A DNA stretch of 64,000 nucleotides from Pipra filicauda (lineage: Eukaryota; Chordata; Aves; Passeriformes; Pipridae): the NCBI RefSeq assembly GCF_003945595.2, contig NW_024104554.1:1798001-1862000 (forward strand). The letters are read 5' to 3'. Of this stretch, positions 1 to 64,000 are shown in pieces; within the stretch, counting starts at the first letter, position 1, and each line of letters begins with the position of its first letter. The position numbers were made by a program, and so were the translations under genes. The notes beneath the pieces were generated by a model that was given only the letters and a program-made list of their open reading frames with translations, was not told the DNA's origin and ran no database searches.

Positions 1-2537
1 CCCCATGCAAATGAAAGGATAAGCAGGGTTCATGCCTGAGGCAAATGCATGTGGAGATTACAAAGTACTCCAGCTATGCAGCTCAGTACCAGCAAAGGTA
101 TCATGTTAACTAATGAGTGTTGAGCCCTAAAATGTGGGCACACAGAATGGCAGCTTCACCTCTCCGGTCAGTTCTGATGGGAATAACTTGAGGTTAAAGG
201 TCTCCTAATTAGTGAGCGGAAAAGAAAATCCCACAAATGTGCATGTAAATTGCTCATACTAAATGATTCAAGTTAGTCTAATTAAAAGCCAAAAGTTATT
301 CAAAAGAAGAGGAGAAAAATAATACAAAAGACTCCATATTACAGGAAAAGAGAATGAAGAAGAATTTGATGCCTGTTGAATTCAATTAACTTAGTTATTC
401 AGACCTCCAATTAGTCACAATAGAAGAGCAACAAAAATGAAAATATATCAGTTCAGAAAGGCATATAAAGGTGTTTATAGCAAAAGTTAGTTGAATTCAA
501 TGCACATTATCGTTAGTTAAGATTCAAAAGTCATTAGCCAAATATAATAAAAAATCATTCTGTATAACTTTAATTCTAGAAGCCTTTGTTGCATATTTGG
601 TTACAGTTGATTAAATAACAGATGCTTTGTTAGAGAAACCTCTAAATCAGCAAATGATAAGGAAAGATTTTGATCTGGTTTTTCGTGGCTATTTTTCGAG
701 GAAGGAAGAAGGACCAATAAAGGATACGTATTTTGTGTAAATTATTTTTATGGCTCACAATTATTATTAAGAATTGGATCACCTAATAATACATTTAGAA
801 ATGTCCTATTTTCTTTATTTGTTTGTTTAATGAACACTTGCTGAAGAATAGTCAGTCAGAAATTTTCATTTTAAAAATTTCTAAATAATTAAAAAAGTTT
901 TCTTAGGAAACTTCTAATTTTAAAAATATCTAACTCTTTCCTCACATTTTCCTACTTCATTTTTTAATCAACATATTCTAACAAATAATTTCAAGTATAC
1001 TTCCTTACCTTACAAGAAAGTAAAACTTCACATTCCTCTGTAACCTCCCAATACAAAAACTCTGAGAAGTGAGGACCTAAGAAACAAAATTGTTTTAAAA
1101 CAATGTTATAGAATGAAGAGTATCAGAGAGATCTGGTGAAAGAAAGAAAAATTATGACAATTATAACATCCTTACACCAGAAGAAGAGCAAATTCCTGAA
1201 CTACTCATGCACTTGAAGGAAAATCCTGCAGTAAGTTTTTATCATACTGACCCAGGTGTCTACACTACAGCTTAGAAAGTTGAGTGTCATCTCTGTTTGT
1301 ATGTCATATAGTATTCCAAAATGTAAAATGGTGAGTGAGACAAGTTAGTTTACTATATATGCTGTTCCAAATTGCCAACTAGGTAGAGGAAAGAAACAAA
1401 GTGGCTACAAACAAGTGTACAATTTACCTAATGCAAAAGCAACTGGAGATTAAACAAAAGTATCCAAACACCCTATTAAATGCTCAAAGCAAAAATCCTA
1501 TGCCAGATGTTATTTGTTCAAATAACATAAAGTTTAAAAATGTATTATATATTACAAGCAAAACAGGAAATATTCCTTTTCCCCACTAAGGTTCTAATCC
1601 TGCAAAGAAATACATCCTGATGAAAATTTGCTGACATACATATCCTTTTTGAAGTTATTGTGTTTACTCATCTCAGTAAATGTCAATGTTTTAATGTCTG
1701 CAGGATCAGGGCCCATAATTGCAATATCCAGATCTGGGAAGTAGCAAAGACTCCAACTTTCATTTAAGTAATTGAAAACTGAAAGATCTTGTGCATTTAT
1801 GCTGCAAGTGGTATAATTTCTTTCCTAAATCAATTTCAAACAGTCCTCAATAAAAAATTACATTTGTTCCATAGAAAATCTTACTTAAGTTATTTAGAAT
1901 AAATGTTTTTAATTTTCATTGTTACTTTCATCCTAATAGCCATTTGTTTACAAGTGAAAATTACAAACTAGAGTTCAATTTTTTAAGTATTTCACAGTGA
2001 TAGAATTTTGAATTAGGTATCCAATAGTAATTCTTTCATTCAGCTGCAAACTATATTGATAACAAATATATAACAAACAATTGAATAACAACTATGCAAC
2101 CAATATATATTTAATTCCTTGAATTTTGCCTGGACAGAAACCGCATGGTCAAGTTTTTAATCTTCCTTGTGTGGTGCTACTTTTCTTGGCTGTCTACTCT
2201 TCTGTCAATTATATTGAACAGATAATTTATATGCTTAAAACTAAAGGTGATTAAATGTTTGGTTGGATCAGAGCCTACAGTAGGCACACTTCTCATGAAT
2301 ATTGAGCAAAGATAACCTCTTTTGAAGGTTCCCACTCTATTTCTCTACTTAGTTAAGGTTCTGTCACAAATTGACAATACTGGAAAATAAGATCCACTAA
2401 GGGTTCAAGCATCTTCTTAAACTGTACAATGGACTGACCTTCTAATGAAGAATGGAAGCTGTAAGCACTTATTACTCACCAGAGATTAATCATTAGCTGC
2501 AAACCGGCCCTAGAGTCACCAATTTACTCTGTCTTAC
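1..2537 (-). other. Incomplete intron after c26
   Basis: 2.5 kb of AT-rich sequence. I searched the minus strand for the next M-protein exon (the Ig segment after the linker) and did not find it. No recognisable repeat or RNA gene. Confidence 0.8.
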
Positions 2538-55013
<52,476 letters not shown>

Positions 55014-55239
55014 ATTTCAGTGTGTTACAACCAGTAATTCCTGCAGAGAGTGAAATTAGCCATATATTCAACCATGCACACATTCAGCCATATATTTCAG
55101 ACATTTTGGCTTGACATTTTTTGATATGTAGAAGTGTGTGAACATGTACAAATGTACAAAATTGCATCAATTTGTGACAAGTAGAGTCATCAATGGCCCA
55201 CATGGGTACCTCAAGCTGTATCTTATCAGTCATACAGTG

Positions 55240-55700
55240 TGAGCTATGGAATCATGGATGACAGCAATAGAAGATATTTTGTCAGATCGTTTTTCCCCTT
55301 CTTTGCAGATGTCATTTAACACCTACATAGAAATTTCCAGGGATGGAAATTTGACAGTTTTTTGGGCATAGTTAGGCATTTCAGTTCTCTGCTCTTCAAA
55401 CATTTTACTTTTTCTATTGTTGCAATTTATGCTCATTATCTCTTGAACAATTCACCATGACAACAAAAATAGACTGTGTTCACCCCCTTTTGCAGCAGCC
55501 TGTTGAAGATTTTTTTTACATCTGCTTTCATCTCTTTTGTTTAATCTCAACAAAGATGACTCATGCAATCTTTTCTCTTGCAATATTTTTTTCTGGACCA
55601 CCAATCATTCTTGTTGCCTTTTTGTGGACTTTCTCCAAAGCATGGCATAGTTTGATCAATATTTGGACAGAAGGTACTCAGGAACATTCAGGGTGCTCCT
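55240..55700 (-). mobile_element. Probable old CR1 LINE fragment
   Basis: The plus-strand text TGGAATCATGGATGACAGC near 55247, and later TTCTTGTTGCCTTTTTGTGG with ACTTTCTCCAAAG near 55608-55640, fit an inverted ancient CR1 tail. Divergence is high and the middle part is not recognisable. Confidence 0.45.
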
Positions 55701-56059
55701 AAGAAGCAGTGTGGGTGGGAACAGCATGTTTCCCACTGAGTTAGAATTAAGCATGTCATTAAAAGAACATAGAGGTGCCTACATCCCTTTGTGTTCATTA
55801 GAAATATGATGACAACTTCTTGCAAAAGTGGGGAATGTCACTAGCCATATCCTGAGTTGATGCCAGCTTGTGAAACTACAGTCTGACTTGAATAGGGGGT
55901 CTTTATTCTTGGGCCATTTGGTCCAATCAGTGTTGAAGGATCCCAACTGAACAGCCAATATCTTCCCCATGAGGCAGCTACACTTCAGCGACAACTGAAG
56001 CAAGTTCTTTCTATAAAATCTATAAACCAGCTTCAGCCCAATCCTGAAGATTTAGTCTG

Positions 56060-56480
56060 GGAAATTATTGCAGTAAAATCTAATTTCCTACAAAAAGCCA
56101 AAGGGAGTGTCCCCATTGCTGAGCTTCCCTGTAGGGTGCAGACTGCCAGTTCTGCTCCAGTAGCCAGGGCACAGGTGGAGGAGGCATGGCCTAGGACCCA
56201 CCTATGTGTACCCATATCAAGTGAAGCAAAGCAACACCAGTTCACCCAGGGGCCATGTTAAGAGTGTGTCAGAGTCCTGGGGACAGCAATGGACCTGACT
56301 GTCCCTGCCCAGCCTCCTCTAGGGCTCCTCCCACCCTGCCCACAGCCCAGGACTCCATGTCAGCACCCCAGGCCATCAGCTCCTGTCCCAGCAATGATGC
56401 AGAAGGGCCAGTCTCCAGCTCCCCACAGCCTGGCCCTGCCCATACGTGGACCCTGCAAAGAAAAACCTGCCTCATACCCA
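56060..56480. other. GC-rich, CpG-poor patch in the 5' region
   Basis: About 400 bases clearly richer in C and G than the surroundings, with many CCTGCC and CAGCC words and very few CpG. It is open in several frames for that reason. It could be an unrecognised repeat or unique sequence; it does not look like a CpG-island promoter. Confidence 0.4.
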
Positions 56481-56916
56481 CACCAAAAGTCCACATTTGT
56501 AACAAAAAGACACATGAATAGGCGGTTTCATGATGTATATAAAATGAAAGCTCAAAGGGATTTGAATAGAAATTTAGATACTCATTTAGATACAATATTT
56601 AACAAGGTAAAATACCAGTATATACTGTATTTCCAGCATAGAGTATTTACCAAGAAAAGGAAATGCTAGTCATTGATCAAGTAGTGTAATAAGCTTCAAC
56701 TCTGACTGTTACTTTCAGGTAGTCAAGGGTAGAGTCAGATGCTCGCAAGTTTTGATGTTCTCACATCAGCTAGTTTTGCATTTTGAAGAAAAAGTAAGGA
56801 GAAGACAGTAGGCATATTTAATAGCAGAAGCGTGTTGTCTTATAAAGTTCTGAGATCAAAGGGATGTTTAGAATTTATCACCTCATAGCTGCATCTTCTG
56901 CATAACTTATAATTAC

Positions 56917-56996
56917 CTTTTCAACCCTTTTTCAAGAGATATGAGAATGACAAATGACACGTTCGGGAATGAGAGCTTTAGACAAAACACCAGGCA
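56917..56996 (-). other. Candidate untranslated MYOM2 exon
   Basis: An 80-base minus-strand segment has a strong acceptor (pyrimidine tract ending TTTTTGTCTTGCAG) and a fair donor (AAAAG|GTAATT), and contains no ATG. Together with its place upstream of the ATG exon, this fits a 5' UTR exon. There is no protein or transcript evidence; a chance acceptor-donor pair is quite possible. Confidence 0.3.
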
Positions 56997-59900
56997 CTGC
57001 AAGACAAAAATGAAAAAGGTTTACAACATCACCATGGGGCATTAAAGAAATATATTGACACATTTCTAGAGAAATAAGAAAGTTAACATGACCCAAGCTA
57101 GTTCAGCACATCACATTGATGCTAGCTTAGTTAAGTGCTCTCATACAATGCTGAGCTGACATAGACCTCTCATAGAACTATTAACTCATTATAGAACACA
57201 ATGTCTTAGTTACATGAGCAGTTGCATAGACTCACGAGCAGCCTTGGCTTCTCCTAGTTTTGATATCTGTACATCATGTGATGCTACACCTGCAGATATC
57301 AAATGTTGGTGTTCTTCCTGCTATCTGACCATGTGGCTACTGTGTATATGACATTCTGTTTCCTCCCTAGTTCACATATTAACCAGACAATTAATGGTAT
57401 CATGTTCCTTCTTTTTTATTTTTAATTAGCCTTTTTGCCAAAATGAAGGTGCAAAGGGCAAACCCATAGATTAAGCTGACTCCACTGTTAAGAGCCCCTC
57501 ATGTTTATATGTTTACATGTCTACATGTGGCAAGTTAAATAATTCTGTGAATTTATCAACATGCAATGTACATGTTGGTATGCATATAACGCACTAAGAT
57601 TCAGTGTATAAGGATTGCAGAACAATGCTCATTTATCTGGATAGATCACAGACTGAGTTGTTTTCATCTTTGAGATAGGAGAAAACATCTTTGTCATTTA
57701 CAGTTCAGCTTTTTCCACTAAATGTAAAACTTACATTTTAATTATCATATCTTCGTCTATTCGTCAGCACCCAGGACTTCTCAAAATTTGGATTCAGATG
57801 TTTTGCACATTTATCCAAACACCTTAGTATAGAAACAAGGCTAGTCATGCACGCTCAGCTTCCATACAAGTTATTAACTGAGCTTGTTAGGAACCAGATT
57901 CATTTTGCCTTCAGTTAACACAGAGGGGAGCTGCCTGGCAACAATTCCAAATGTAATAATAATCATCAGTTAATTACAATGATGCTTCCAAAGTATGTAT
58001 TTAATACTTAATAGTGCTGCACAGACAAGTATCAGAAGAGCAAAATTACAGTCCCACTATAAAAGCAGGATACAGGGTATTGAGTTCCTGATGAAAGAAA
58101 TGTCCATTGTATTCCTAGGAACAATATTTTGACTGTTTTCCCAGTTTTTCACTGGCACATATTTATATGAGATGTTTGAAATGTATTTTAATATTTAGTC
58201 AGTTAGAGAACGTGATATGCAGATGACAGCTAATCCGCACTGAATTTATTGATTTAGGTGAACCAAAATTTTGTTACTGACGGTGTCTGAAGACCTAGTT
58301 ATACTGGCAAGTCTGTTGATGGAACTGACCCAAAAGCAAGATGCAGGCAGTGGTCTGGCAGAGGCACTAGGGAGGAAAAAATCCCAGTGGAAAATGGAGA
58401 ATTCAATAACAAAAAAATTACATAAATTGGTCCAGAGAAAAACAAATTAATTTTCTGAATAACTGTAACAAATTAAAAAGCAAATCTCATGTGTTATTGA
58501 CCAAGTTCTACTGCAAGAATTACAGAGACCTAGCTAAAATATATAGCCTACGTGTTATAAAAAAATCCTTGAATTTCTTCCATGTTGATTATATTAACAG
58601 CTCTGGATTTTAAGAAAAAGACCTGGAGTTACAGGACAACATGGTCCTGAAACATCTAGTGTCTCGTTCTGACATCAGAAGGACCTAAAGTGCACCAATC
58701 TGTGTGCTCTATAAACCACTCAGAAGACTATTAAACCCAAAGAAAAATATTACGTCAGCCAAAATGTGCTTAAGAATTAATGATAGAAAACACAGGTTAG
58801 GCTATTCAGATTATTTACATAAGTATATGTTTCCTCATGCTTGGTAGCACATATATAACAATTTATACTGGACCATGAGTAAAAGGCAGAGTTCTCAGGA
58901 CAGGATACACATAGTTTCGTGACACAGTAATACTGATCTGAATAGAAAGCAATAATCTAGGACACATGACAAGGGGCCACATTCTCGGGCAGAGGAGCCA
59001 ACGGTCTGATATAAACATTGTTAGCTTGATAAGTGAGTTAATTTAAGATTTAAAGGACAAGTAGTAAATTCTAGCATGATCATTTACACAGCCTCAGAGA
59101 GGACGCACACCACCAACTAAATTGATGGATGGGTTGACAAATGCCATAGGAAGAACCTGGTTGTGCTCACCATAGATAGACAACTTGCATTCCCAGATTC
59201 AGCAGACTCCTGCCGTGAGCAATGCACCCTGCAGCATGTACTTTCTCGGCCTGACCTGTCAATGCTATAACATACGACATGCACTTTCTTTGCTCATCTC
59301 TGTTCTTGGCCATCTGCAGAAGAGCCAAAAACAATTCACGAGTTCTTGCATGACCTCATGTAGTCTATCCTCCTCATTCCAGCTGAAAGGTCAGTACATC
59401 CTGCTCCTGCATGCACATCCTCTTTCTTGATACTCCTCTGTATCTCATCTTTCTTAAACATCTTTGGCCATTTGTACTTACTGGAGGGGTTGTCTTGTTT
59501 TTCCCATGACTTAGGCATTGTTTCCTCAACCCGTCTGTAGTTCTGCTTGTTGTTCTCTACATTGTTCAAGGCTAAGTGTTTTTAGGAAACCTTGTTTTGC
59601 CAGCTTGTACTTCTGTGGTGCATTAAAGCCCATGATATTTAACTCATAAAAATATATTTAAATCCATATCACTTACATACCACAATGAAAGACGAAAAAA
59701 AACCCAACCAAAAAACCCACACCTTCTATTCATTGGTTGCCCCTAATGACCAGTTTCAAGAACTACTGTATTGCCTTAAAAAATACATGATCCTTTCCAG
59801 TTTATTATATATATATGTTGTAGAAATTGTAGATTTAATAACATAGTAGCATTTTCCCACAGAAACTGACTTTGGTAGAAATCTTGTAAAACCATCATGA

Positions 59901-60206
59901 ATCACTATGCAGCTCTAAATAGAATGGGATGTAAAGGGTCTGGTAAAATCTTCTCGCTTTTGATAATAAACTTCTAAAATTCCAATATGTCTCTCCAGTC
60001 TTTTATCTCTGTACACGTGTGTATATTTAGATCTTACATAGAAATTTGTGTTCTGTGCATGAGAAAAGATGAACTTAAAAACCCACTCAAATATACAGTT
60101 ATTGTAAGATGTTTCTGTCCTTCCCGCTGAAGACCTTTTTCATTCTGCATAAGAATTCAATTTAACTTTTTTGATAACAGAATACAAATGCTTATCAAAT
60201 TCTTTT

Positions 60207-60220
60207 AAAAAAAAAAAAAA
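60207..60220 (+). repeat. A14 homopolymer
   Basis: Fourteen consecutive A in the 5' region; no associated element recognised. Confidence 0.85.
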
Positions 60221-60795
60221 GCATATGGAATTCTCATTTGCTTAAAACCTACCAAATTCCAGACATTACTTAGCAGGCTTTAAGGCTTCTTGTTTTTTCT
60301 TTTCTGATGTGTTTAGCTATATCATAGTTGGTCTTATGTTTTACTGATCACACCTCCTTTGTATGGGAATAGTATTTTCCTCATTTCAAAAATTGGTTTT
60401 AAAACAGAAATCTTGTGGACAACAAGTTTAACCTGGTTCAAATCCTCCCCAGAAGTGCATGCATTAGTTTTGTTATTAAACCTAAAGACAGAGTTCTATT
60501 TCTAGTCATCTGAATATCCAGCAAAGCAACATTTTCAAGCAGTTGATGATACCAGCTATCATAGATGTGTCTATTCTTAATAATTTCATGTCTTGAATGA
60601 GTAGACTTTTGACATTTCACAACATCAATTGATACTGTTTTCAATGACATACAGGTAGATTCATCAATTTAATGCTATAGCATATCTATGATTAGTTAGA
60701 ATGCACACTTTAACCTTGTAATAATCCCTGAATGGTTTGCTTCACCCTCTAGCCAGAACAGTTAGTATGGAAGTATTTTGAAATATACTATGGGC

Positions 60796-60825
60796 GGTCA
60801 TGGTCATGGTCATGGTCATGGTCAT
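60796..60825 (+). repeat. (GGTCAT)5 hexanucleotide tandem repeat
   Basis: Five perfect copies of GGTCAT, 30 bases. The run also reads as adjoining TGGTCA hexamers, close to the nuclear-receptor half-site AGGTCA, but whether it has any regulatory role is unknown. Confidence 0.95.
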
Positions 60826-63598
60826 ATCCCCAACCCTTGATGAGAGAGCTTTGCTCTTTGGCAGGTAGGAAGAAGGTAGAGTCATGGGTACCCTTCCCTC
60901 CAGCAAGGTCGTTGTGAAGGGGAGGACCCGTTCCTGCATTTTTGTAAGTCTAAAAAAAAAAACGTAATTTTGGCTTTTCTATTACTCTCATGAAGGAAAG
61001 GAGTGGAAGTATCCAATCTGACTTTCTTTCCACAGCCCTACTAGAAGCTAAACAATATATATCCCAGAAAGGATACTAATATGGATGATATCTTATGAAT
61101 TCATGATCATACTAGACTGGAAACCTTGCCACTCTAACATTCCAAATGTACAGAGTTCCAACATGTTCTCATAAAGTTTGAAAATTTCCCTTCACTTGGT
61201 AAATGTATTACATCCCTCCAACTGGACAGCAAAGACTGTTGAACAGTGAGATGGTGAAAGTCACTTCCCATCATCCCAACATTCACTATCCTTCATTATG
61301 ATACTTTCGTTGACTCATAGGCATTATCAACACACAGACATAATTTCAAGAGGATGAATATGATTTCCCAGGACTCTATCAGTGCTATTTAGCTGGAATT
61401 TACATATGGCAAAGAACACATCACGTAGTCTAGAGCAACAGGGACACCAGAAATACATCTTCTGGAAGCATGCACTTGAAAGCATGGCAGACAAAAAACA
61501 AAAGTAGATTTCTTTTTGTCCTAGCTACATTCTACTCTTCAGCATGCCAAATAGTTTTGCCAGCTACTACAGGATTTTATACTTAATTATTTGCACACAG
61601 ACTTCAGATAAAACATACAGTATAAGCCCATAAGAAAGTGGCACTGCCAATATTTGAGCAATTGGAAAAGTACATATTCAAATAGAGCTATAGATTTCTG
61701 TAATGTAGTTCTTTATATGCAGCAAGAAAAAGAAGAAATGTAAGACACAATAAAATAAAGGTGACTACAAACAGAATAAAATTCTACTTTATTTTTTTGT
61801 TTTTCTTTTCATGAATCAATCTATGTCCTGCTTTTTTCTTGTTTCCTAAGGAAGTTAATTTATTTTTTTTTTTACAGAAAAGCACCCAACACCCTCCTAC
61901 AAGCACTCCCATTTGTTCTGAACAAGAAAACCCTAGTTTGAAAATGGACTTACCAAGGGATACAGAAAAACTGCAAAGCAGAGAGGAAGACCAGCCTTTC
62001 CCAGCCTAGTAAACTCTGCCCGAGGAAAACAAAAATAATTCCCCTCTCTAAAGGCTACTGCCCCTTCACTCCCATTTAAGGGTAGATGCAGTTCTATATT
62101 TAGAACTAACCAAATGATTCTCCCAAAACTGGGGTCAGCCTAATAGGCAGTAAGGGAGTGGTATAAAAGCAGAAGAAAAGCACTAGCCTTTACACAGTTT
62201 TATACTGTATTTTAGTAAAAAACAAATGTCATTCCTTAAAAAAACAGTTGTTTATATTAAAACTGGGGTTTCTTTTCCCAGCAACACCAAGGACATGGGA
62301 AACAACCTAATGTCAGAAAACAGTTTAAATTTTTTACCTAGAAATGTTTGAAGTTTTTAAATAATCAGTAACTTAGAAGACCAGTGAGGAGATGTAAACT
62401 CTAGAATATTATTAGTAGAGACATGAAATCCCCTTAGTGCTTCAGGCTGTAAAATGAGCCTCCCTACTGCTTCCTCAAGAGCTCAATGAATTTGAGAATA
62501 TAACTGCAATTATGAAGGCCTAGTAGTGGTATAAAAAACCTAATATTTCCATCTCTATAATGTCACCAGTCAACCTGAGAGAGATTTTTCTGTGTTTTGT
62601 AAGTAAAGCAGGAAGAAATAATATGCATAGAGGCATAAACAGAGGAAAAAAAAACATAGCCAAAGCGCTCAATTCTGTGAGACCTTGATGGTCCCTGATG
62701 TTTCCTGATTATTACCAACTAAAATGGATGTTTGCTGCCTGTAGGGCTCCTAGATTTCTATCCAGAAGCTACAAGGCATTGCTGTGGTGTATCTGACATG
62801 TCCAGATACGACAGAGTAGCAGCACTGGCTCTGAAGAGCTGATAAGTTTGGGCTCAGTCATTCTTTCCCATTCTGGTGGTAGACAACCCCACGGGGATTG
62901 CACCCATATGGAGGAAGGGAAGGAAGGGTAAAAAGGCTGACAAGGCCTTGTGGCAAGTGTGAATAATTAATGATATTCCTCTTATTCTATCTGGAAATAG
63001 GACATGTCTGGGAAAACCTGTCTATATGCGAGACCTAATCCCACCTCCTGATGGCCCATAATGACTCAAATAGTCAATGAGTCAGCAATATACAAAAGGT
63101 AGGGAATTAATTGATCTTAAAATGACTTGAAAATAACGAGATCTATTTTTAATTTACTTATATAGGAATGGGATCAAGGCCAAAGTCACTAAATGACAAT
63201 CTCTTCCAGTGATTGGTATGCAAAACTTTGATACATGAACAATGTTCTTTTTAAGTCATGTTTTCTTCTTTTATATTCATTTATGGGAAGCAGTGTAAGA
63301 GATAGCAAAGCATTTAAATAACTGATTCTTATCTCATCTGCAGTAGTCATCCAAGTTCCCTAAGGAGCTCTGGTAAGGATCTTTCCTACCTTTGTATTGT
63401 CTAGGACTACCATTTGCTTGAAATAGATTTCTCCCTTCCTCCCATAGCTCTTGAATTATAACTCAGTTTGACAGAATTACATCTACAGAGACAGACACAG
63501 TGGAATGAGGGCATATGCCCTAAATGTAGATGTTGCTTCAGAAGCAGCTGTCAAAGTAATTAGCAGGTAATAATCCAGAGCAAACCCACTTTACTTAC

Positions 63599-63631
63599 CG
63601 AGTTCCATCTCTTCTCTCCTATTGCATTTTC
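63599..63631 (-). other. Candidate 5' exon or first-exon end of MYOM2
   Basis: Minus-strand sequence ending GGAACTCG|GTAAGTAA has a near-perfect donor. A possible acceptor (CTTTTACCTCCCCCAG) lies 33 bases upstream, but the segment could equally be the 3' part of a longer first exon. An AT-rich element AATAAATATAG lies about 60 bases further upstream. It has an upstream ATG followed at once by TAG and a second ATG near its end, so it is not an obvious coding start. Confidence 0.3.
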
Positions 63632-63800
63632 CTGGGGGAGGTAAAAGGTCAGTTTTCAGGAAAACATTAAAGTTCTCATTACATTCTGCATTTAATTTCT
63701 TGTTCTATATTTATTATCTCTAAAGAAATGGAGTCTTCTACAGCCTGTTCTGTTTGCCTTTACACTTGAGCTCTCCTCTATTTTAAGTTCTTTCTTCAAG

Positions 63801-63895
63801 GTGTGGTTGGATGACAAAAATGTGAAAGTGCATCCTGAGGGCTGTGGGAAACATGACATAGGCAAGAACTGGGGCCAGTCTCAGGTTGTCTCCAG
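63801..63895 (+). other. Candidate plus-strand exon of unknown gene or antisense transcript
   Basis: A 95-base segment lies between a plausible acceptor (TTTAAGTTCTTTCTTCAAG) and a perfect donor (CTCCAG|GTAAGTCA). One frame is open throughout and reads VWLDDKNVKVHPEGCGKHDI then GKNWGQSQVVS. I do not recognise the sequence. It may be an exon of a divergent non-coding transcript, of an unidentified gene, or a chance pair of signals. Confidence 0.25.
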
Positions 63896-64000
63896 GTAAG
63901 TCAATAAATAAATTCTTCTTCTCTTCATAGATATTCACAAAATAGGATAGAAAGGAAAACTTAAATATTTTTTATTCACTGGTGGTGAAATTTAGGCAGC

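Larger units (their letters stand above)
55041..64000. other. 5' intron and upstream region of MYOM2
   Basis: Nearly 9 kb upstream of the start-codon exon. It includes an old CR1 segment (55240-55700), a GC-rich patch (56060-56480), a candidate untranslated exon (56917-56996), the GGTCAT tract (60796-60825), a candidate first exon (63599-63631) and a possible plus-strand exon (63801-63895). No coding exon of a second known gene is recognised. Confidence 0.7.

Noticed and set aside
1..2537. Search for the next MYOM2 exon after c26
   Set aside because: No minus-strand segment matches the following Ig domain; the exon must lie beyond the window edge.
56289..56669. 126-residue plus-strand open frame with overlapping frames on both strands
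   Set aside because: It sits in a GC-rich patch open in several frames at once; composition is proline- and serine-rich with no family resemblance.
60796..60825. Repeat array considered as CRISPR-like
   Set aside because: A plain hexanucleotide tandem repeat with no spacers in a vertebrate intron.

Overview
The window is vertebrate, and almost certainly avian, nuclear DNA. It holds most of one gene on the minus strand: MYOM2, encoding M-protein (myomesin-2), a structural protein of the sarcomere M-band. The avian call rests on many CR1 LINE fragments, several ending in the ATTCTATGAT-type 3' repeat of bird CR1, and on the close match of the exon translations to bird M-protein as I remember it. 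I cannot name the species.

Twenty-six coding exons (called c1 to c26) can be placed from the start codon at 55013 down to 2538. All have GT-AG introns and their reading phases chain without a break or stop. Together they give 3349 coding bases, about 1116 residues. The family is about 1450-1465 residues long, so roughly three quarters of the protein is here. The C-terminal Ig domains and the 3' UTR lie beyond base 1. Domain order is: unique N-terminal head (c1-c4), two Ig domains (c4-c6, c8-c9), five fibronectin type III domains (c10-c11, c13-c14, c15-c16, c17-c18, c19-c20), an Ig domain (c21-c22), a short linker (c23), another Ig domain (c24-c25) and the next linker (c26).

Region by region: 1-2537 is the unfinished intron after c26. 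2538-55040 is the gene body, with introns from 80 bases to 8.9 kb. 55041-64000 is 5' intron and upstream sequence, where I see two possible untranslated MYOM2 exons (56917-56996 and 63599-63631) and one possible plus-strand exon of unknown identity (63801-63895). CR1 fragments sit at about 6371-7675, 14165-14470, 22995-23525, 29755-30665, 40360-40512, 43082-44052 and 55240-55700. All lie in introns and all are decayed.

I found no tRNA, rRNA, CRISPR array, bacterial-type operon or intact mobile element, and no sign of an undescribed biological system. The points most worth a second look are the uniform phase-1 introns between domains, the small in-frame linker exons that could be skipped, the candidate untranslated and opposite-strand exons, and a (GGTCAT)5 tract in the 5' region.
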